Assembly (NCBI RefSeq): GCF_000002425.4
Contig: NC_037266.1
Location: 3,853,350-3,917,349, forward strand
Direction of reading: 5' to 3'
DNA: 64,000 nt
DNA from: Physcomitrium patens
Lineage: Eukaryota; Streptophyta; Bryopsida; Funariales; Funariaceae
The position numbers and the translations under genes are program-made. Under the pieces are notes generated by a model, which saw nothing but the letters and a program-made list of their open reading frames with translations, was not told the DNA's origin and ran no database searches. Positions 26,183 to 39,843 of this stretch are shown here, in pieces. Each line of letters opens with the position of its first letter. Position 1 is the stretch's first letter.

Positions 26183-26930
26183 TTCGGCTACCTTCCTTCT
26201 ACCCCACGAGAAGAGACTTGATTTAGCCGTAATGAATCTACCGCGCGAGGCCGCGCGGTTGGCACTTCCTCCACTACCTCATACAATCAACACTCAATGC
26301 GCACCCTTCCCTCCTTCGATCTTCCCCACCCCAAACAACTCGATGTATCGAAGTGACGCCTCCGTCTCCCCTAGTAAACAACAGCCAATTGCCTTCCTCG
26401 ACTCCCACTGTCCGTTGCACAATAGAACTCCTTTCTCTCGCTCTCAAATCAAAAACGGCGATCCGATTGCTCTATAGTCCTCGCTCACACTACCGCAAGC
26501 AAAAACACTCCCAACTCTTATCCGATCGCACCAATCTGCCTCAACCGCCGTCCGACTCCCGAATGCAGCTTGTAAAACAGTCTACCAATTCACTTAACCT
26601 TGCCACTGATATGACAATCCACCTCGCTCCAGGCTTCTAAAATGGTGCGCCCGCACTTATCCTTAACCAGAAGATGGAGCTCGATTCGACTCGATTCGTG
26701 TTCGCAATTGAGGAGGACTCTGCTGCGAGAGCGAAGGAAGAGCCAAAGCAAGCAATGCAACAGAGGAACTGGTGCTGGACATGATAAAGCAGCGGATAGG
26801 CGGGGGCGCGGTGATGGCGCTATTATTAGGGCAGGCAGCCGCGTCCAGGCCTTCGCGATTGAAAGGGAGCGCTGCCCGTCGGGCACTATGCCGGGCAGAT
26901 TACTTCACGTTCAAATTTTCGTATGAATGA
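26183..26930 (-). promoter_or_regulatory. GC-rich region upstream of the CHY-RING gene
   Basis: A less AT-rich stretch directly upstream of the start codon, with open frames on both strands that have no recognisable motif. A (TA)n array begins at about 26937, where composition turns AT-rich. Most likely promoter plus 5' UTR. Confidence 0.45.
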
Positions 26931-26936
26931 ATACAA

Positions 26937-27900
26937 TCATATATATATATATATATATATATTTACACACTCACTTTTTTTAAGGACTGGATTAATTTCA
27001 ATTTGGAGCAGAATGGAAAACATAGTGTTATAGATCACATTGTAGATATCTTTAGTGTCATAAGCTCCTCCATTTTTAATGGTGTTGACTCGTGTATTGA
27101 TTAAATCATTACCATTTAAAATAAGGGCACAGATTAGACATTGTGGCTTAATTTGTGCCCTCCATTCACATGAAATAACTTGATCACAGACACTAGAATC
27201 CCAATCAAATTTTTTATCATCGCTTTACGCCATAATCGCACTTTCATTTTGAATGTACATTTTATGTTTAGTAAGTGTATTCAAAATTGGCTTGATTAAT
27301 TTTTTTACTGAGAATGACTAGAGCTTAAGCCAATCAATTTTGTTAACCAAATCTATATATACACACACATGCATGCATTGTCTATGCTGGATAATATAAG
27401 ATTGTATTATATGACATGTTGATACTTTGTTACCAATCAAAAAGGACTAGTCACATATGTTAATGATTCCTTGATTTTTGGTTGTGGCAGCCTCTTATGC
27501 TAGTTGTGGTGACATAGTGACCAAATATTACAAAAAAATGGGGTTTTTTATTCTAATAATAAATGGGTTTTTTCAAAGAACATGGTTGATGTATACTTTG
27601 CATGAACTTCCTCTTCATATATATATATATATATATATATAAACAAAAAAAAAATCAAAATCAAAATCAAAATCGAACTTCATGAAAATCAAAATCGTAA
27701 ATGTCAATTGATAATGCTGCATTCTTTTTACTCATGTAACTATACGCAAAGAACATTACATAAGATTTTATTTTCAACACTCTGATTTACACATCATCAC
27801 ATATAAATCCACAGGTACTCTCACCCACAAAAAACCAATTATTCATATTTTTGTTCTGAGTAGGAAAACAAAATTCTCATCGACCTTGTTCATCACATCC
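26937..27900. other. AT-rich spacer with (TA)n arrays
   Basis: (TA)n arrays lie at about 26937-26961 and 27618-27641, followed by a short tandem of TCAAAA units near 27651-27675. No gene is seen. Confidence 0.7.
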
Positions 27901-28099
27901 ACTTCAGAATCAGATTAAAAAAGAAAAGAAAAGAACATGGAATGGTATAATCTATGCTGGAAGGATCTATTGATTGGTCGCCATTTCAAAAGAGCGATGA
28001 TGCAGAAGGAAGATTCGAGACAGCAGCATTTCAACTCGAGAGAGGGAATCAAAACACACACACAAACATACACACATACATACCACAAGAGAATTATGA

Positions 28100-28860
28100 G
28101 GGCAAGCAATCAAGCACCGTATCCTTGTGCTCCAGTGGAGTGCGATACAATGCAAGCCGTCTGGTTCTGTGGTCAGTGAGGCAGCAGCAGCAGCATTCTC
28201 CAGCCCTTCACGATAAGCCTGTAATGGTTTTTCGGGCCATGGAGCTCACAATGTCCGAGGCGGTCCCAATGATTTTATGCCCCTGGTGTTCCCCTAAAGG
28301 AAGTTGGGGATCGATCCATGGAGATGCCTCTCGAAGCTTCTTCGATGCGCCTCCTCCTACTCCTCTCAAACCTTACTGATTAAGCCCTAGGGGATTATTA
28401 AAAATAACAATAATAATCCATAGCTTTAGGGCTCACAGAATACAACGCGGGATGGCTCCCCGGTTGCTCCAAATCCCAGCGGAATCTATGAGCCTTCCTC
28501 GAAGGGGCATTGGTTCGTGCTTCGGACGTCTCCATTCCCCAATACGAAGCCGACGAATTTGGCCCCCTCCAACTACTCCGGTCAACCTCCCCGAGTCCGG
28601 TCAATGCTCACTCCACCCGCTTCTTTTTGTGTGCCGGCGCTGGATGGAAGCGTCGACGGAGTGTGACGAAGTACATCTAATGGATGAATAAATGTGGACG
28701 GAATCCGTTTCAAGAGGTCCGTTGGTGTGGAACTTTGAGCCCATGACTTCGTGAGAAAAGCAATAAGTAAATAGCTCCGGCTCTTGATTGTGTGGTTGTG
28801 GAGGACTGGCACTTTGTTTGATCTTTTCATGGCTGGGATCATATTGTTCTAAATTATTTC
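28100..28860. other. Higher-GC island of unknown nature
   Basis: Composition resembles the gene islands. Frames are open on both strands (27954-28379 and 28452-28691 plus; 28398-28604 and 28582-28842 minus). A further minus-strand frame ending near 28220 reads HKIIGTASDIVSSMARKTIT and looks protein-like, but no start, splice pattern or family could be assigned. It could be a short gene, a noncoding RNA locus or a pseudogene. Confidence 0.3.
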
Positions 28861-29689
28861 GCCACTTGATTTTATGTGCTTGGTTTTTAAATACATCTCT
28901 AACTTTTTCTCTACAGCGTGTCTGATATTTCAGGATTCACTAGGCCAATTGATGTTGAAATATTACATCAAATTTAGCTGGAGTTGATGTTGTGTAGTGC
29001 ATAATTTAAGTACAAGAAAACCCATGAGAAGTTACATTTATTCTGAATTTAATTTTCATAAAATTGAAATAAACATTACTAGTATGAACATTTAATCGTA
29101 GTATCCTTGTACTTAAAAAAAAATTTAAATCCTTGCTCGTAAGGGTTACTCACTGTTGAGCATGATTTGCAGTATTTTATCATACAAATAATATGAAATG
29201 GGAACAATTTAATGACTAACCACTGAAGCGTCTAAGTGTGATATTAAACATGACAACGTGATGTGGAATATCGAGAGCTAACAATAAACGATAACAAGTT
29301 TTGCATTCCTGTCTCCAATCTCAGATTGTTTTGGTCATAACTAAGTTTCACATACAATCTCTCACACACACACACACACAGAAAAACAAACAAGCATATG
29401 TATGATTTTACACACATGCATACATGTATACATTTTTTCATAACAAATTTGATGAAGCATAGTTTATCAAGCAAAGCTGGGACAAAATCCTGCTTCACAA
29501 CAAAAGACCTTCACTAAAACGTCACCAGATCCCCCACCCAATTCCATCCTCCCTTCTACACATCTAATATTCCATCAAAAGATCCCCAAAGATTCCACAA
29601 GATTCTCACGCACATTGACGACCGTAATTATCAGTCCATTACAGATGATACATCCACATACTATGGATGAAAAGGTAGAAATCGGAATC

Positions 29690-30900
29690 TAACCTAAGGG
29701 TCCCTATTCACTGCAATTGCGAGGTTGTAAGAGAGGGCCCACATGGCTTGTAATTCGAGGGTCCAGTAACTCTAGATTGTCTGTCCTATCTACCAACCTA
29801 GGGACGTACTGACCGGCTGCCCTCGAGAGCGGCAGGGCTGTCCAGGCCATGGGGAGGACTGTAGATGGAGGCGACCGACCTTGCGGGGGGGGGGGAGGAG
29901 GGGATGGGCCGCACCACAAGGCGCTTCCAACATCAACGGGCAGGTACCGTGGGGCCCGTGTCTCATCCCACCGAAAGCGCGTGCAAATAATGTCCTATCT
30001 CCTTCAGAAAATCCATCGCTAAGTCTAGAAGCAGTTGTAGCAGGAGGTTTGATCCGCGTCTCGGGTATTGGAGGAAGCCGCTGTACTTGGAGAGTCTGCA
30101 CCACATTTGTCGTGGAGACAGTTGGAAGGCACCAGAGCTGTGGTCGAGCTTCTGGTTGCTTGTTTCATGGAGAACCGGGGGTGGTGAGTGGGAAAGTGCA
30201 AGAGAGAGTTTGGTGCTCTAGGGTCCCCGTTTATCAACGAACGATGGCCTTTACTATTTCATAGTTTTGTTCAATTTTACAACCTTTTGCCTTATTTTGT
30301 TTGATGGGAACATGTGCCCTAGAGTGGAGGCCATGCCTTGACTTTTTTCCCACTCATTGAGGTTCAATTCACACTTACGCCCATTTTTGCACCTGAAGTC
30401 CGCTTTAGACCATAATTGTTCCCGTAGTTTCATCATGGCTGTGGACAGTGGAGAGTCCACATTTCAGATACCTCCAGAAAGCTCGCATGTCCGCATTCAA
30501 TGAAGTTACCTTGTTTCTGTATTCTGCATCGTGCCATAATCCGAGATGGTCTCGAGAAGCCTGATGGTGACGGAAAATAAATCAGACGGAAGTGCCGATC
30601 GAACCTTCCGTCAATACCTCCACAATTGAGTAAGGGTTGCTTCCTTGCAGACTGATCGCCATCCCAAGATTCCTCCACATGATACGCTCTCATAGCGATC
30701 GGAGACGGGGCTGGTTTCCGAATTAGGAAAGGAGCTCCAGTTAATTGGTAGCGTGCATAGTTAATGGCGAGATCCAGATTCCCTTGGCCAAGTCGGGATA
30801 CAAAGGCACAGAGCATCAAGGGATTTTTCGATTATTCTCGTAAATAAACATGGAATATTCGCATTAAAGACACCGACCTCCGCGCTGAGGCTGGGCCATC
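29690..30900. other. Second higher-GC island, product unrecognised
   Basis: Open frames overlap on both strands (29790-30104 and 30433-30819 minus; 29881-30264 plus). A G run lies at 29884-29893. No domain, signal peptide or splice chain was recognised. It may be an expressed but unrecognised locus or old repeat sequence. Confidence 0.3.
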
Positions 30901-32050
30901 CGCAGGTGTCAAGGGCTCAGTCGCGGTCGATAGTGGAAACTGCAAGTCCTCGATGTGAAGCCACGATTGCGAAAGACTTCCAATATGCGATGTTTTGAAT
31001 GGACTCCGAAGGTTGTGATATGTGCATCTATATATATTCTGTAAATATCTATATGTACGAATGAATACATGGATGGGGTAATATGTTGATGCATTTGTGA
31101 GTGAAGTCTATTATTGATGGATAACGTTCGATGTGTCTCAAAAAGGTTGTTGTTAGAAACTACTTAGGCTTCTGGATTAATGTTGTTAATGTTGTTCTTA
31201 TTATGATTATTTGTGATTCCTTCTAATTAAGAATAAGGATGAAGACATTTGCTTAGTGCTTTTATTTTGCACTCTAAGGCAAATAATAATAGCCTTGTAT
31301 GTTGAACTGATGAACCAGACAAAAATCTCTTGGAGGATTTGAAATGAAAGAAAGAAAGAAAAAGACAGTGTACTGCACCATAACATATGTAAACTAATTT
31401 CAGGAAATTGAATTGTCATGGTTGTTTTACCCAAATTTCATGGTTAAATTTAATTGATGTTGCCAGAGTTCCACTTTTAGCACTATTTGGAATGAGTCAT
31501 GATTAAAGCATGTTGTTGTTGTTGTTGTTGTTGTTTTTTTTGTTTTTTGTTTTTTGTTTTTTTTTTGATTACCATATACAATATAATATAGGGATAAGAA
31601 TTAGCCATAATCCTATCTTCACCTATTAACTTTCATCACCATTCAACTTAATTGAATGATACAACCAACTCTTATATTATTCTATTGTAAATGATGAATA
31701 GAAATTTGACAAGATATATATTTGGAAGATTATTCTATAATGCAGCCATGATTAACAATCTAGACAATTCCTTACATCTTGTCAAGCTCTATTGTAGACA
31801 TGGTAAAACATCTTTGATCATGCTTCACAACTACATTATACAAGTTTCTATTTGATTATTGTATGAATGTGAGCCACAATAAGAATCTCTATCAAACTTT
31901 GATAGGATTAGTGTTTAGTTAAATTTTTGGCAAAGATGCTCGATATCCTTATGAAGTTCATTTGCATGATTATAGAAAAGTATAGAAATTATAAGATTTA
32001 GATAGACAAATGAAACATTGTCAAAATCAACTACATAAATTATAGAATCT
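30900..32050. other. AT-rich spacer before retrotransposon relic C1
   Basis: It contains a (TTG)n tract at about 31514-31534 followed by T-rich sequence. No gene is seen. Any 5' part of the C1 LTR within about 31740-32050 is too diverged to recognise. Confidence 0.5.
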
Positions 32051-32383
32051 TATAGCTTTGGCAATAACCATTCTACTTCAATATATTACCATCTTTGAAT
32101 GATTTTTTAATCTTTTTGAATAACACAAGAGTGTATTGAAGATTGTTTTTTCAAGATTCATATCTTTTATAATTGGATAAGAATATTAATTCATTATTTG
32201 TGTCTTATTTTAAAAATAAGTAAATTATTCCACTTCTTTTGTTGTATTTTGAAAGTTATAGAGTATCTATCTTTAAAAAAATATTATAATTATTTAACAT
32301 TGATTTTTTTTAACAAAATAGAAGATTTTTTTTTTTTTTTTTTGTAAAAATTTTCATTTATCATTAGAGGTTGCAGATTACTC

Positions 32384-35300
32384 TTGTTTAATTTGACTTG
32401 TGAATTTTTTAAGTTATTTGAAATAAAAGATAAAATTATGGATACTATACTTTGTAAAAATAATTATAGATTTGTAACCATTGCAAAACTTTACAAGCTT
32501 GTTAATACTTTTAGAATAAAGTTTTTACATATCACAAGTGCTAACCATGGAAATATTAATCCTATGCCTATGGAAGAAGTCCAAAGTCTATATCAAGAAG
32601 TTGTGTAGTTGAAAGAAGCAGGTAGATCAATTTCACAACCAAATCTATGAAGTCTTGCTTCTACAAGTACAACAAAGAGAAGTATTATTATATTTTAAAG
32701 TTTGATAGAATAATATCAAAATTTTGAGGATTTTTGTAATAAGTCAAGGTCTATCTAAAGTTGCATCTTTTTCAATACCTTAATGGATTTATTGAAGTTG
32801 GATTCAGAGACACACTTTTATTTAGAAGTACTCTCTCTTGATTTATATCTTTGATGGAAAAGGATTCACAATTCTTTTATGATTTGAATTCATTCCTAGA
32901 AGTATTTACAATCACATTGAAAGAAAGTGATAAAAAAAGAATAACAAAGATCAAGCTCTTATTTTTACAACAAAAATCAGAATTAGCCACTATATATATT
33001 ATTAAGTTTAAAAACCTTACTTGCAACATAGATTAGAATGACAAAGCTCTTATCAATCAATTTTGACATGAATTGAAGGATAACATCAAAGATTTATTAT
33101 TGATAATGCTAAAAGAAAATTCTTTGAAATAATTTATCCCTCAAGCCATTGCATGCAACAATTAATTATTTAAAAAGTATTAAGAATAAAGATTTGCTTA
33201 AAAAATAACTAATCAAATAATAATAGCAGCTCCTAAATTTTCAAAAACTTATTTATTAATACCAAAACCAATATAAATTGACATGGCTTATTTTAAATTC
33301 TTTAAAAAGCAAAAAAAGACTTGATATTATTAAGAAGATTTATACTTACATTGTAGAGATGCTAAATACATAGCTCAATATTGTCTAAAGAATCAATACA
33401 ATGACAAAATAAGGATAACAATTGCCAAAGAAGACAATGTGTCAAAAAATAAACTTCTTCAACTACAATAGAAAGAATATGGTTAAAATCATGTGCAATA
33501 CCTAGTGAAGGTCCTATTCTCTCTTCAAATTCTTCATCTTATTTTATAATAGATGTGAGTTTAGGATCTAAAAATTACAAAGTCTTTATTTTATTAGATT
33601 TAGGAGCCTCAACTTGTTTTATAAATGAAAATTTTGTCAAAAAATAAGAAATATCTTTAATCAAAAAATTAAATCCATACATTAGAAGTCTTAGATAGTT
33701 GTTTTCTTTATTTTAGAGATATTATTCATAAAACTATTCTTTTAAATATAGTAATTAAATATCATAATAGCATAATAATATTTAATGTAATAAGATCTCT
33801 TCTTAATTTGATTATTTTAGGATCATTGTGGTTAAAAAAGTACAACATTTAGATAGATTGGATTTATTGTAATCTTAATTTTTCTTGTAGTTTATTCCAA
33901 AATTCTATTAGTTAAATAGAAATATATAAGTTTGATATATCTAGACTCTTATTAATAGATGCAAGAATTTTTATATATGAAGCAAAAAAAGAGTCATTTT
34001 TTGCTATATATGCTACACCTATTTTAAATGGTGAAAAGATGTCAAGTGACATTCTTAGATAGTATCAAGATTTTTAAGTTTTTTTTTTTAAAAATACAAA
34101 TATTTTTTTAGAGCATCAATTCTATGATTATTCAATTTATTTACAAGAAAGGACTTAATTACCATTTGGACCAATTTATAGCTTATTACAAAATAAATTG
34201 ATTGTACTAAAAGAATAAATTGATAAGAACTTTATTAAAAACTTTACATGCTATTTAAAATATCTATTAAAAGATCTTATTTTATTTGTGAAGAAAAAAA
34301 ATGAATCTTTGTAGATGTAAATAGACTATTGAGGACTTAATAAGATTACTATTAAGAATACATATCTTCTACTTTTGATTTCACGACTTCTTGACCAACT
34401 CTATGAACCAAAGATCTATACAAAAATAAATTTACAAGAAACATACAACTTGGTTCCTATCAAAGAATGAGATAAATAGAAGATTGATTTTTAAATTAAG
34501 TATAGAAATTATGAATATAATATTATGCCTTTTGGACTCACAAATACACTAGTTGCTTTTTAATATTTCACAAATGATATTTTTTGTGAGTTTCTTAATA
34601 ATTTTATTATTTATTATTTAAATAATATTCTAATCTATCATAAGAATATAAAAGAACATAAATTTTATGTTTTTCATGTATTAAAAAAACTTAGAGATGC
34701 AAGATTATATGCTAAGATAGAAAACTATGTATTTCTTCACTACTCAAGTTGACTTTTTATGTACATTATTTCAAAAATTGGTCTTATAGTTGAATTTAAG
34801 AAAATCCAAATTATCATAGATTGAAAGATTTCAAAAATAGTCAAAGATATGTAATATTTTTTAGAATTTGGGTATTATTGTTAAATCTTTATTAAAAAAG
34901 ATTTATACATTTCTTATATGCTTGATATATAAAAATAAACTTGAATGGAATAAAGAAGCTAAAACATTTCTTAAACTTTAAAGACAACATTTATTTTTGT
35001 ATCAATCTTATATTGTATCGACTTTTCTAAGGCATTCTTCATAGAAACACATGCATCAAAATTTTTATGGATATTATTTTGTCGAAATGGAAGAAGATGA
35101 TAAGCTCCAGTTGATAGCTTTTTATTCTAGGAAATTTTTAGCAGCCAAGATTAATTACAAGATTCAAAATAAAGAGCTTCTTGTAATTGTGGATTCATTT
35201 CAAAAATAGTATTTTTATTTAAAAGATGCTTTTAATCTAGTCACATTGTATATGGATTACAAAAATCCCAAGTACTTCATATCAGCATATATTTTGAATT

Positions 35301-36202
35301 TTTTTTAAGCCCATTGAAGCATGTCCTTATCAAGATTTGATTTCAAGATTACTTATTGATAATTTTTTTTTTTATCACACATCATTTTTAAATATTCTTA
35401 TCTTACACCAAAAGATGGAAATGTAACTTTTGATTAATAAAGAATGATCCTATCGAAGCTTGAGTATTTTTACCAGAATGAATAAAAAAATCAATATTGA
35501 TAATTGATTCAAACTTTTAGAAACAAGTTCAATTGAATATATCTTTTGATCATTTTGTTTTTAATATTAAGAATAATTCTTCCAAGTCTCATGATATTTT
35601 TAAGTTTAAGTTTGAAAATAATATATTCTATTTAAAGAAAAATGATATATTCTAAAAGAAAAATTATTATTATATGTTCTCAAGTTTATCATGACTTTTC
35701 AAGAGCTAAATATTTTGGATATAGCAAGACTCTGAAGCTAATATCAAAAAAAATTTGGTCGCCTCGAATGAAGAAGGTAATCAAAGACTTTATACAATTA
35801 TGTGATATTTTTTCAAGATTCAAAACTCCTCATCATTGACTATATAGGCTTCTTTAGCCATTACCTATTTAAAAATAAGTATAGTCTTTTTTTTTATGAA
35901 TTTTATCATGGATCATCCAATCTCAAGTTTTTATGATTTTATATTCTTAGTATTTGATTATTTTACTAAAATAGCATATTTTATACCATGTATAAAATCT
36001 ATTCTATGTGAAGAAGAAACTAATTTTTTTCTTAATAATATCTATAGCTATTATGAAATTTCTAAGGATATTATATCAAATAGAAGGATTCAATTTGTAT
36101 GAATATTTAAAAAAATTCTTTTTTAAAATTTTAAACATAGATATAAAGCTTTCTTTAGCTTTTCATCTTCAAACTAATGGACAAATAGAAATGATAAATT
36201 AA
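32384..36202 (+). pseudogene. gag-pol remnants of C1
   Basis: Separate open pieces at 32384-32608 and 32851-33036 (gag), 35642-35839 (integrase zinc-binding region) and 35896-36202 (integrase core) align with the C5 polyprotein order. Many codons differ by C-to-T or G-to-A changes, and the frame is interrupted many times. It cannot encode a functional polyprotein. Confidence 0.75.
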
Positions 36203-37012
36203 AATTTTGAGTAGTATTTAAAATATACCATTAATTATCATTAAAATGATTGAACAATTTTTTTTGCCATTAACAAAGTTTACATACAATAGTTTGATAC
36301 ATTTTACTTCTCAAAAAATATCTTTCTCTTCTAATTATAATTATCCTCTATGACTTGATATTTTTGACTTTTCAAAAATTAATAATCTTGTAATACAAGA
36401 TTTGGCAAATTATTTTACAAATCTATATACAACAATAAAGATGCAATTAAAGTAAGCTCAAGAATGATAAAAAAAATCAATGCAAATGCCTATTTCAAGG
36501 AACAACTATAATTCAATGTGAATAACAAGGTATGTTTACTTTATTACAATATGAAGATTACTTGTCTTTGTAATAAATTAGACTATTATAAGGTTAGATC
36601 TTTTTTTATTTGTAAATAAGTCAATTCTGTTGCTTATCAATTACATCTACTAAAGTTTATGAAGATCCATCCTATATTCCATGTATATTTTTTAAACCAT
36701 ATATAATAGTAAATATCTTGGAAAGAAAAAAAATGCCACCTCTTCATACAGAAGTAGATAATAATCAAGAGTTTGAGGCAGAAGAAGTCTTTGGATCAAG
36801 GTGGTACTAAAATAGGTTAAAATATCTTGTTCATTAATATAGATATGATATTAATAAACATACATGTGAGCTAACAAAGAATCTTATAAATATAGTAAAG
36901 AAAATTGATGCTTTTTATCAATGATATTTTTAAAAACTAAAATGAAGAATAACAAGATCTATAAAAGATAATAATTGTTCTTTCTAAAATTTATCTGTAG
37001 AAGAGAAAATAA

Positions 37013-37606
37013 TGTCATAAACATAAATATTTATTCCAATAATTATCTATAGGATTAATTAGATATAGATAAAAATATATTAATTTTATAATATCTAAAA
37101 AGTTTTTAGAAGCTTTATAGATGCGGTTTTTATTTTACACATGTATGTAGTTAATTGATAGGTTAAAAAGTTGGTCAATAAATTAATTATATATTACATA
37201 TTTTGGCATCTTATGGAACAATCTAATTATATATCATGCATATAAATAAAATACTTTGCAAGTTAAGAAATGTGGTGCATATAAAGATAATTTATCTTGT
37301 AAGTTAAAATATATATCTTGTACAATCAACATGTGTTGGAGGTCCTATAGAACTTCACTACATAGCTTCTAGTTAGATAATATATATTAAAATAAGAGTG
37401 AAGCCTTCTTCACTCTTGTCAATGCTTTTTTAATCTTTAATTTTATTTGAAGACTTTCTACTCTTCTTATCTTTAATAATAGCCATTTTAATTCAATTTA
37501 TTACCATCTTTGAATGATTTATTACTCTTTTTGAGTAACACAAAAGTATGTTGAGGATTTCTTTCTTCTAAATTTAGTGAGCTTCAACCATTGGAAGATG
37601 TTGACA
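37013..37606 (+). repeat. 3' LTR of C1
   Basis: It opens with TGTCA and contains LTR-internal blocks shared with C5, such as GGAGGTCCTATAGAA and AGAGTGAAGCCTTCTTCACT. The right end at TGACA (37602-37606) is less certain because the last part has diverged. Confidence 0.65.
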
Positions 37607-38220
37607 AAAATAATTTTGTAACTCATCTTAAGAATCCATAGATAATAAAGAAATGAATAGCAAAGCTATACACAAAAATAATGCTTCAACTTACTAATCT
37701 AAAGAAGTTCAATCACCACATTCTAAATTTAAGGAAAATTTCAACAAAATTGAGATATTGGAAGTAAATAATATTATTTAGCTAAAATAATCTTTATTAT
37801 CATTTTTTTATAGTATTATTAATCAAGAAAGAGCCACTTTTTTTAGCTATCAAGGATATGAAGCAAGATTTCTATACTACTAGTTATAAAATTTCTTTAT
37901 CTTTATAAGTATTAATAGAATTCCTAAAGATACCACTTGATGTGGCCTCAATTGAGCCATCCATAATTTGGCTATTAAATAAGAAAACCACTCAATTCAA
38001 TTAAAGCTCTATATTATATTTGTTAAGTCTTTCTGTTTGTTTATACTTATTTCATATTTAAAAGATTCCTTCCATCTATGATAAGTAGCTTGCTCTATTT
38101 TGTAGACCTAAGAACTACCTAAAGACTAAAAAACTTTAAATGTAAGAATTTAACTTACATATGATCTATGATATGATTGATATGATTTACTCAAAATATT
38201 AAAATATATGATACTTAGAA
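37607..38220. other. Spacer between C1 and element B
   Basis: AT-rich sequence without recognisable LTR or polyprotein segments. It is probably older flanking DNA into which C1 and B inserted. Confidence 0.4.
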
Positions 38221-38225
38221 GCATT
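38221..38225. repeat. Left target-site duplication of element B (GCATT)
   Basis: It matches GTATT at 59652-59656 with one C/T difference. The two copies bound element B exactly at its TGTC... and ...TGATA LTR ends. Confidence 0.75.
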
Positions 38226-38779
38226 TGTCTAGGATATGAATCTTAAAAAATTAATAAATCTATATACTTTTATGTCACTCAAAAAGAATAAAAAATTTAT
38301 ACACTCTTATGTTGCTCAAAAAGACTAAAAAATCACTCAAAAATGATATAATATTAAATTAGAATAATTATTACCAAAGATAAGAAGACTAAAAAGTCTT
38401 CAAATAAGACTAAAGACTAAAGAGGTATTGACAAGAATGAAAAAAGCTTCATTCTTAATTCCATATATACTATCTTTTAGGAGCTATATGACAATGTCTT
38501 ATAAGACCTCTAACACATGTTTAATTTGTAAGATACATATTTTAACTTGTAAAGCAAGTTTCTTATATGTATACTACATTGTTAACTTGTACCACAAGCT
38601 ATCTACACATATAATATATGACTAAGTTTTTAACATATCAATCAACTATAAACATATATAAAGCCAAATATGCATCTTTATAACTTCTAAGAAGCTTTGG
38701 CATAAGACAATATTAAATTTATTTATATTTATCTTCTATCTAATATTTTTTATTTAGATAAATATGCATATCTATGATA
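38226..38779 (-). repeat. 3' LTR of element B
   Basis: It runs from TGTCTAGGATATG to TGATA, followed by the degraded polypurine-tract side and sequence homologous to the 3' noncoding part of C5. It shares long blocks with the LTR at 59165-59651. Confidence 0.75.
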
Positions 38780-39496
38780 TAACCTCCTTTCTAAGAATAA
38801 GTTCTATGAGGAGTAGTCATCATATGTTCATGAAGTCAAAGAGATGGAAAATTATATTTGTTACATACCTTGATCTTTGTTTTCTTCCAAAGTGGTTGAT
38901 AAGTCTCTTAGCCACCAATAATGTCTCATTTTAGGACAATAAAATCACCTAATTATTTAATTATTATTCAAGTATTTATAACTTTTTTCAAAAAAAATAT
39001 TTGTAATACTATCAAGAGTTGTTCTTACTTCTAATAAAATCATCAAGCATCAAAAATCTCTTCTAAGATCCTAATATCGATTGTATTGTATCATGCCATC
39101 TATTCAATGAAATACTTGTTATTTTTAAAGATCTTCATGTCAATTTGTGATCATGAAGGCTATAATAATCATAATATTTTATCTTGTAAGACAACAAATA
39201 ATAGCTTTTGAGTTGAATATGTTGGTTATTGATTCTTCATTTATTTAATGCCACAAATACATATAAACTACAAATAAAGATACAAGGTAAAATACAATCT
39301 TTCTTCAACTACATTTCTTTTACAACAAAGATTTGCTATTCTTTATTTTAATTGTGATGGATGTCATCAATAAAAAAAACATCAATCTTCTTTGTTATAT
39401 TTTCCAAATTCTTAGTTGTCTTCTATGTATATTTATTAATATTATATTTGTATCAATGAAAAAGATATTTTAACTTATTTTGGTGTTGCCTTAAGT

Positions 39497-39672
39497 TTTT
39501 AAGGACAAAAACTTGATGAAAACAAATAAATAAGTGAGACTTTTTTAAAGAATTATAAAAAAATAGAAATAAAGAAGTATGTATATTAAAAAAGAAATTG
39601 GAACTACTATTACCAAATCATAAGAAAACTAGAGACTTCTTGAAACTAGACTTGGAGCAAGAAAAGAATGAG
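39497..39672 (-). repeat. Truncated 3' LTR of C3
   Basis: It aligns with the first ~170 bases of the C5 LTR and then jumps, at a GAGTT shared by both sides, to sequence equivalent to about 48274 of C5. The rest of the LTR and the polypurine tract are deleted. Confidence 0.7.
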
Positions 39673-39843
39673 TTTTATAAGGAGTAGTGATCACATGTTG
39701 AAGAAGTCTAAGATATAACAAATTACATTCTTCATCTCTATTATGTTGTCTTGAAGGTTATGATAATTGCAATTTCGTGTCCAATAAGTTAGTAAATAAT
39801 GGCTCTTCAGTTAAATTTGTTTGCTGTTAGATTTCTATTTCTT

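Larger units (their letters stand above)
32050..37606 (+). mobile_element. C1: decayed Ty3/gypsy chromovirus relic
   Basis: The order and scattered peptides match C5 on the opposite strand: gag (about 32384-33300), protease (about 33560-33900), reverse transcriptase (about 34180-34900), RNase H (about 34980-35350), integrase (about 35640-36200) and the post-integrase/chromodomain tail (about 36500-36900). Stops and frameshifts occur throughout. The RT catalytic YLDD is read as YLNN near 34612-34630. A 3' LTR follows from 37013 (TGTCA) to about 37606 (TGACA). Only the last ~115 bases of the 5' LTR are recognisable (to about 32171), followed by ATTGGATAAGA at the primer-binding position. Confidence 0.8.

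Noticed and set aside
26642-26926. Arg-rich plus-strand frame upstream of the ligase gene
   Set aside because: Lies in GC-rich promoter sequence, where long frames occur on both strands by chance.
31740-32050. Full 5' LTR of C1
   Set aside because: Only the last part near 32055-32171 aligns with other LTRs; the rest is too diverged or absent to claim.
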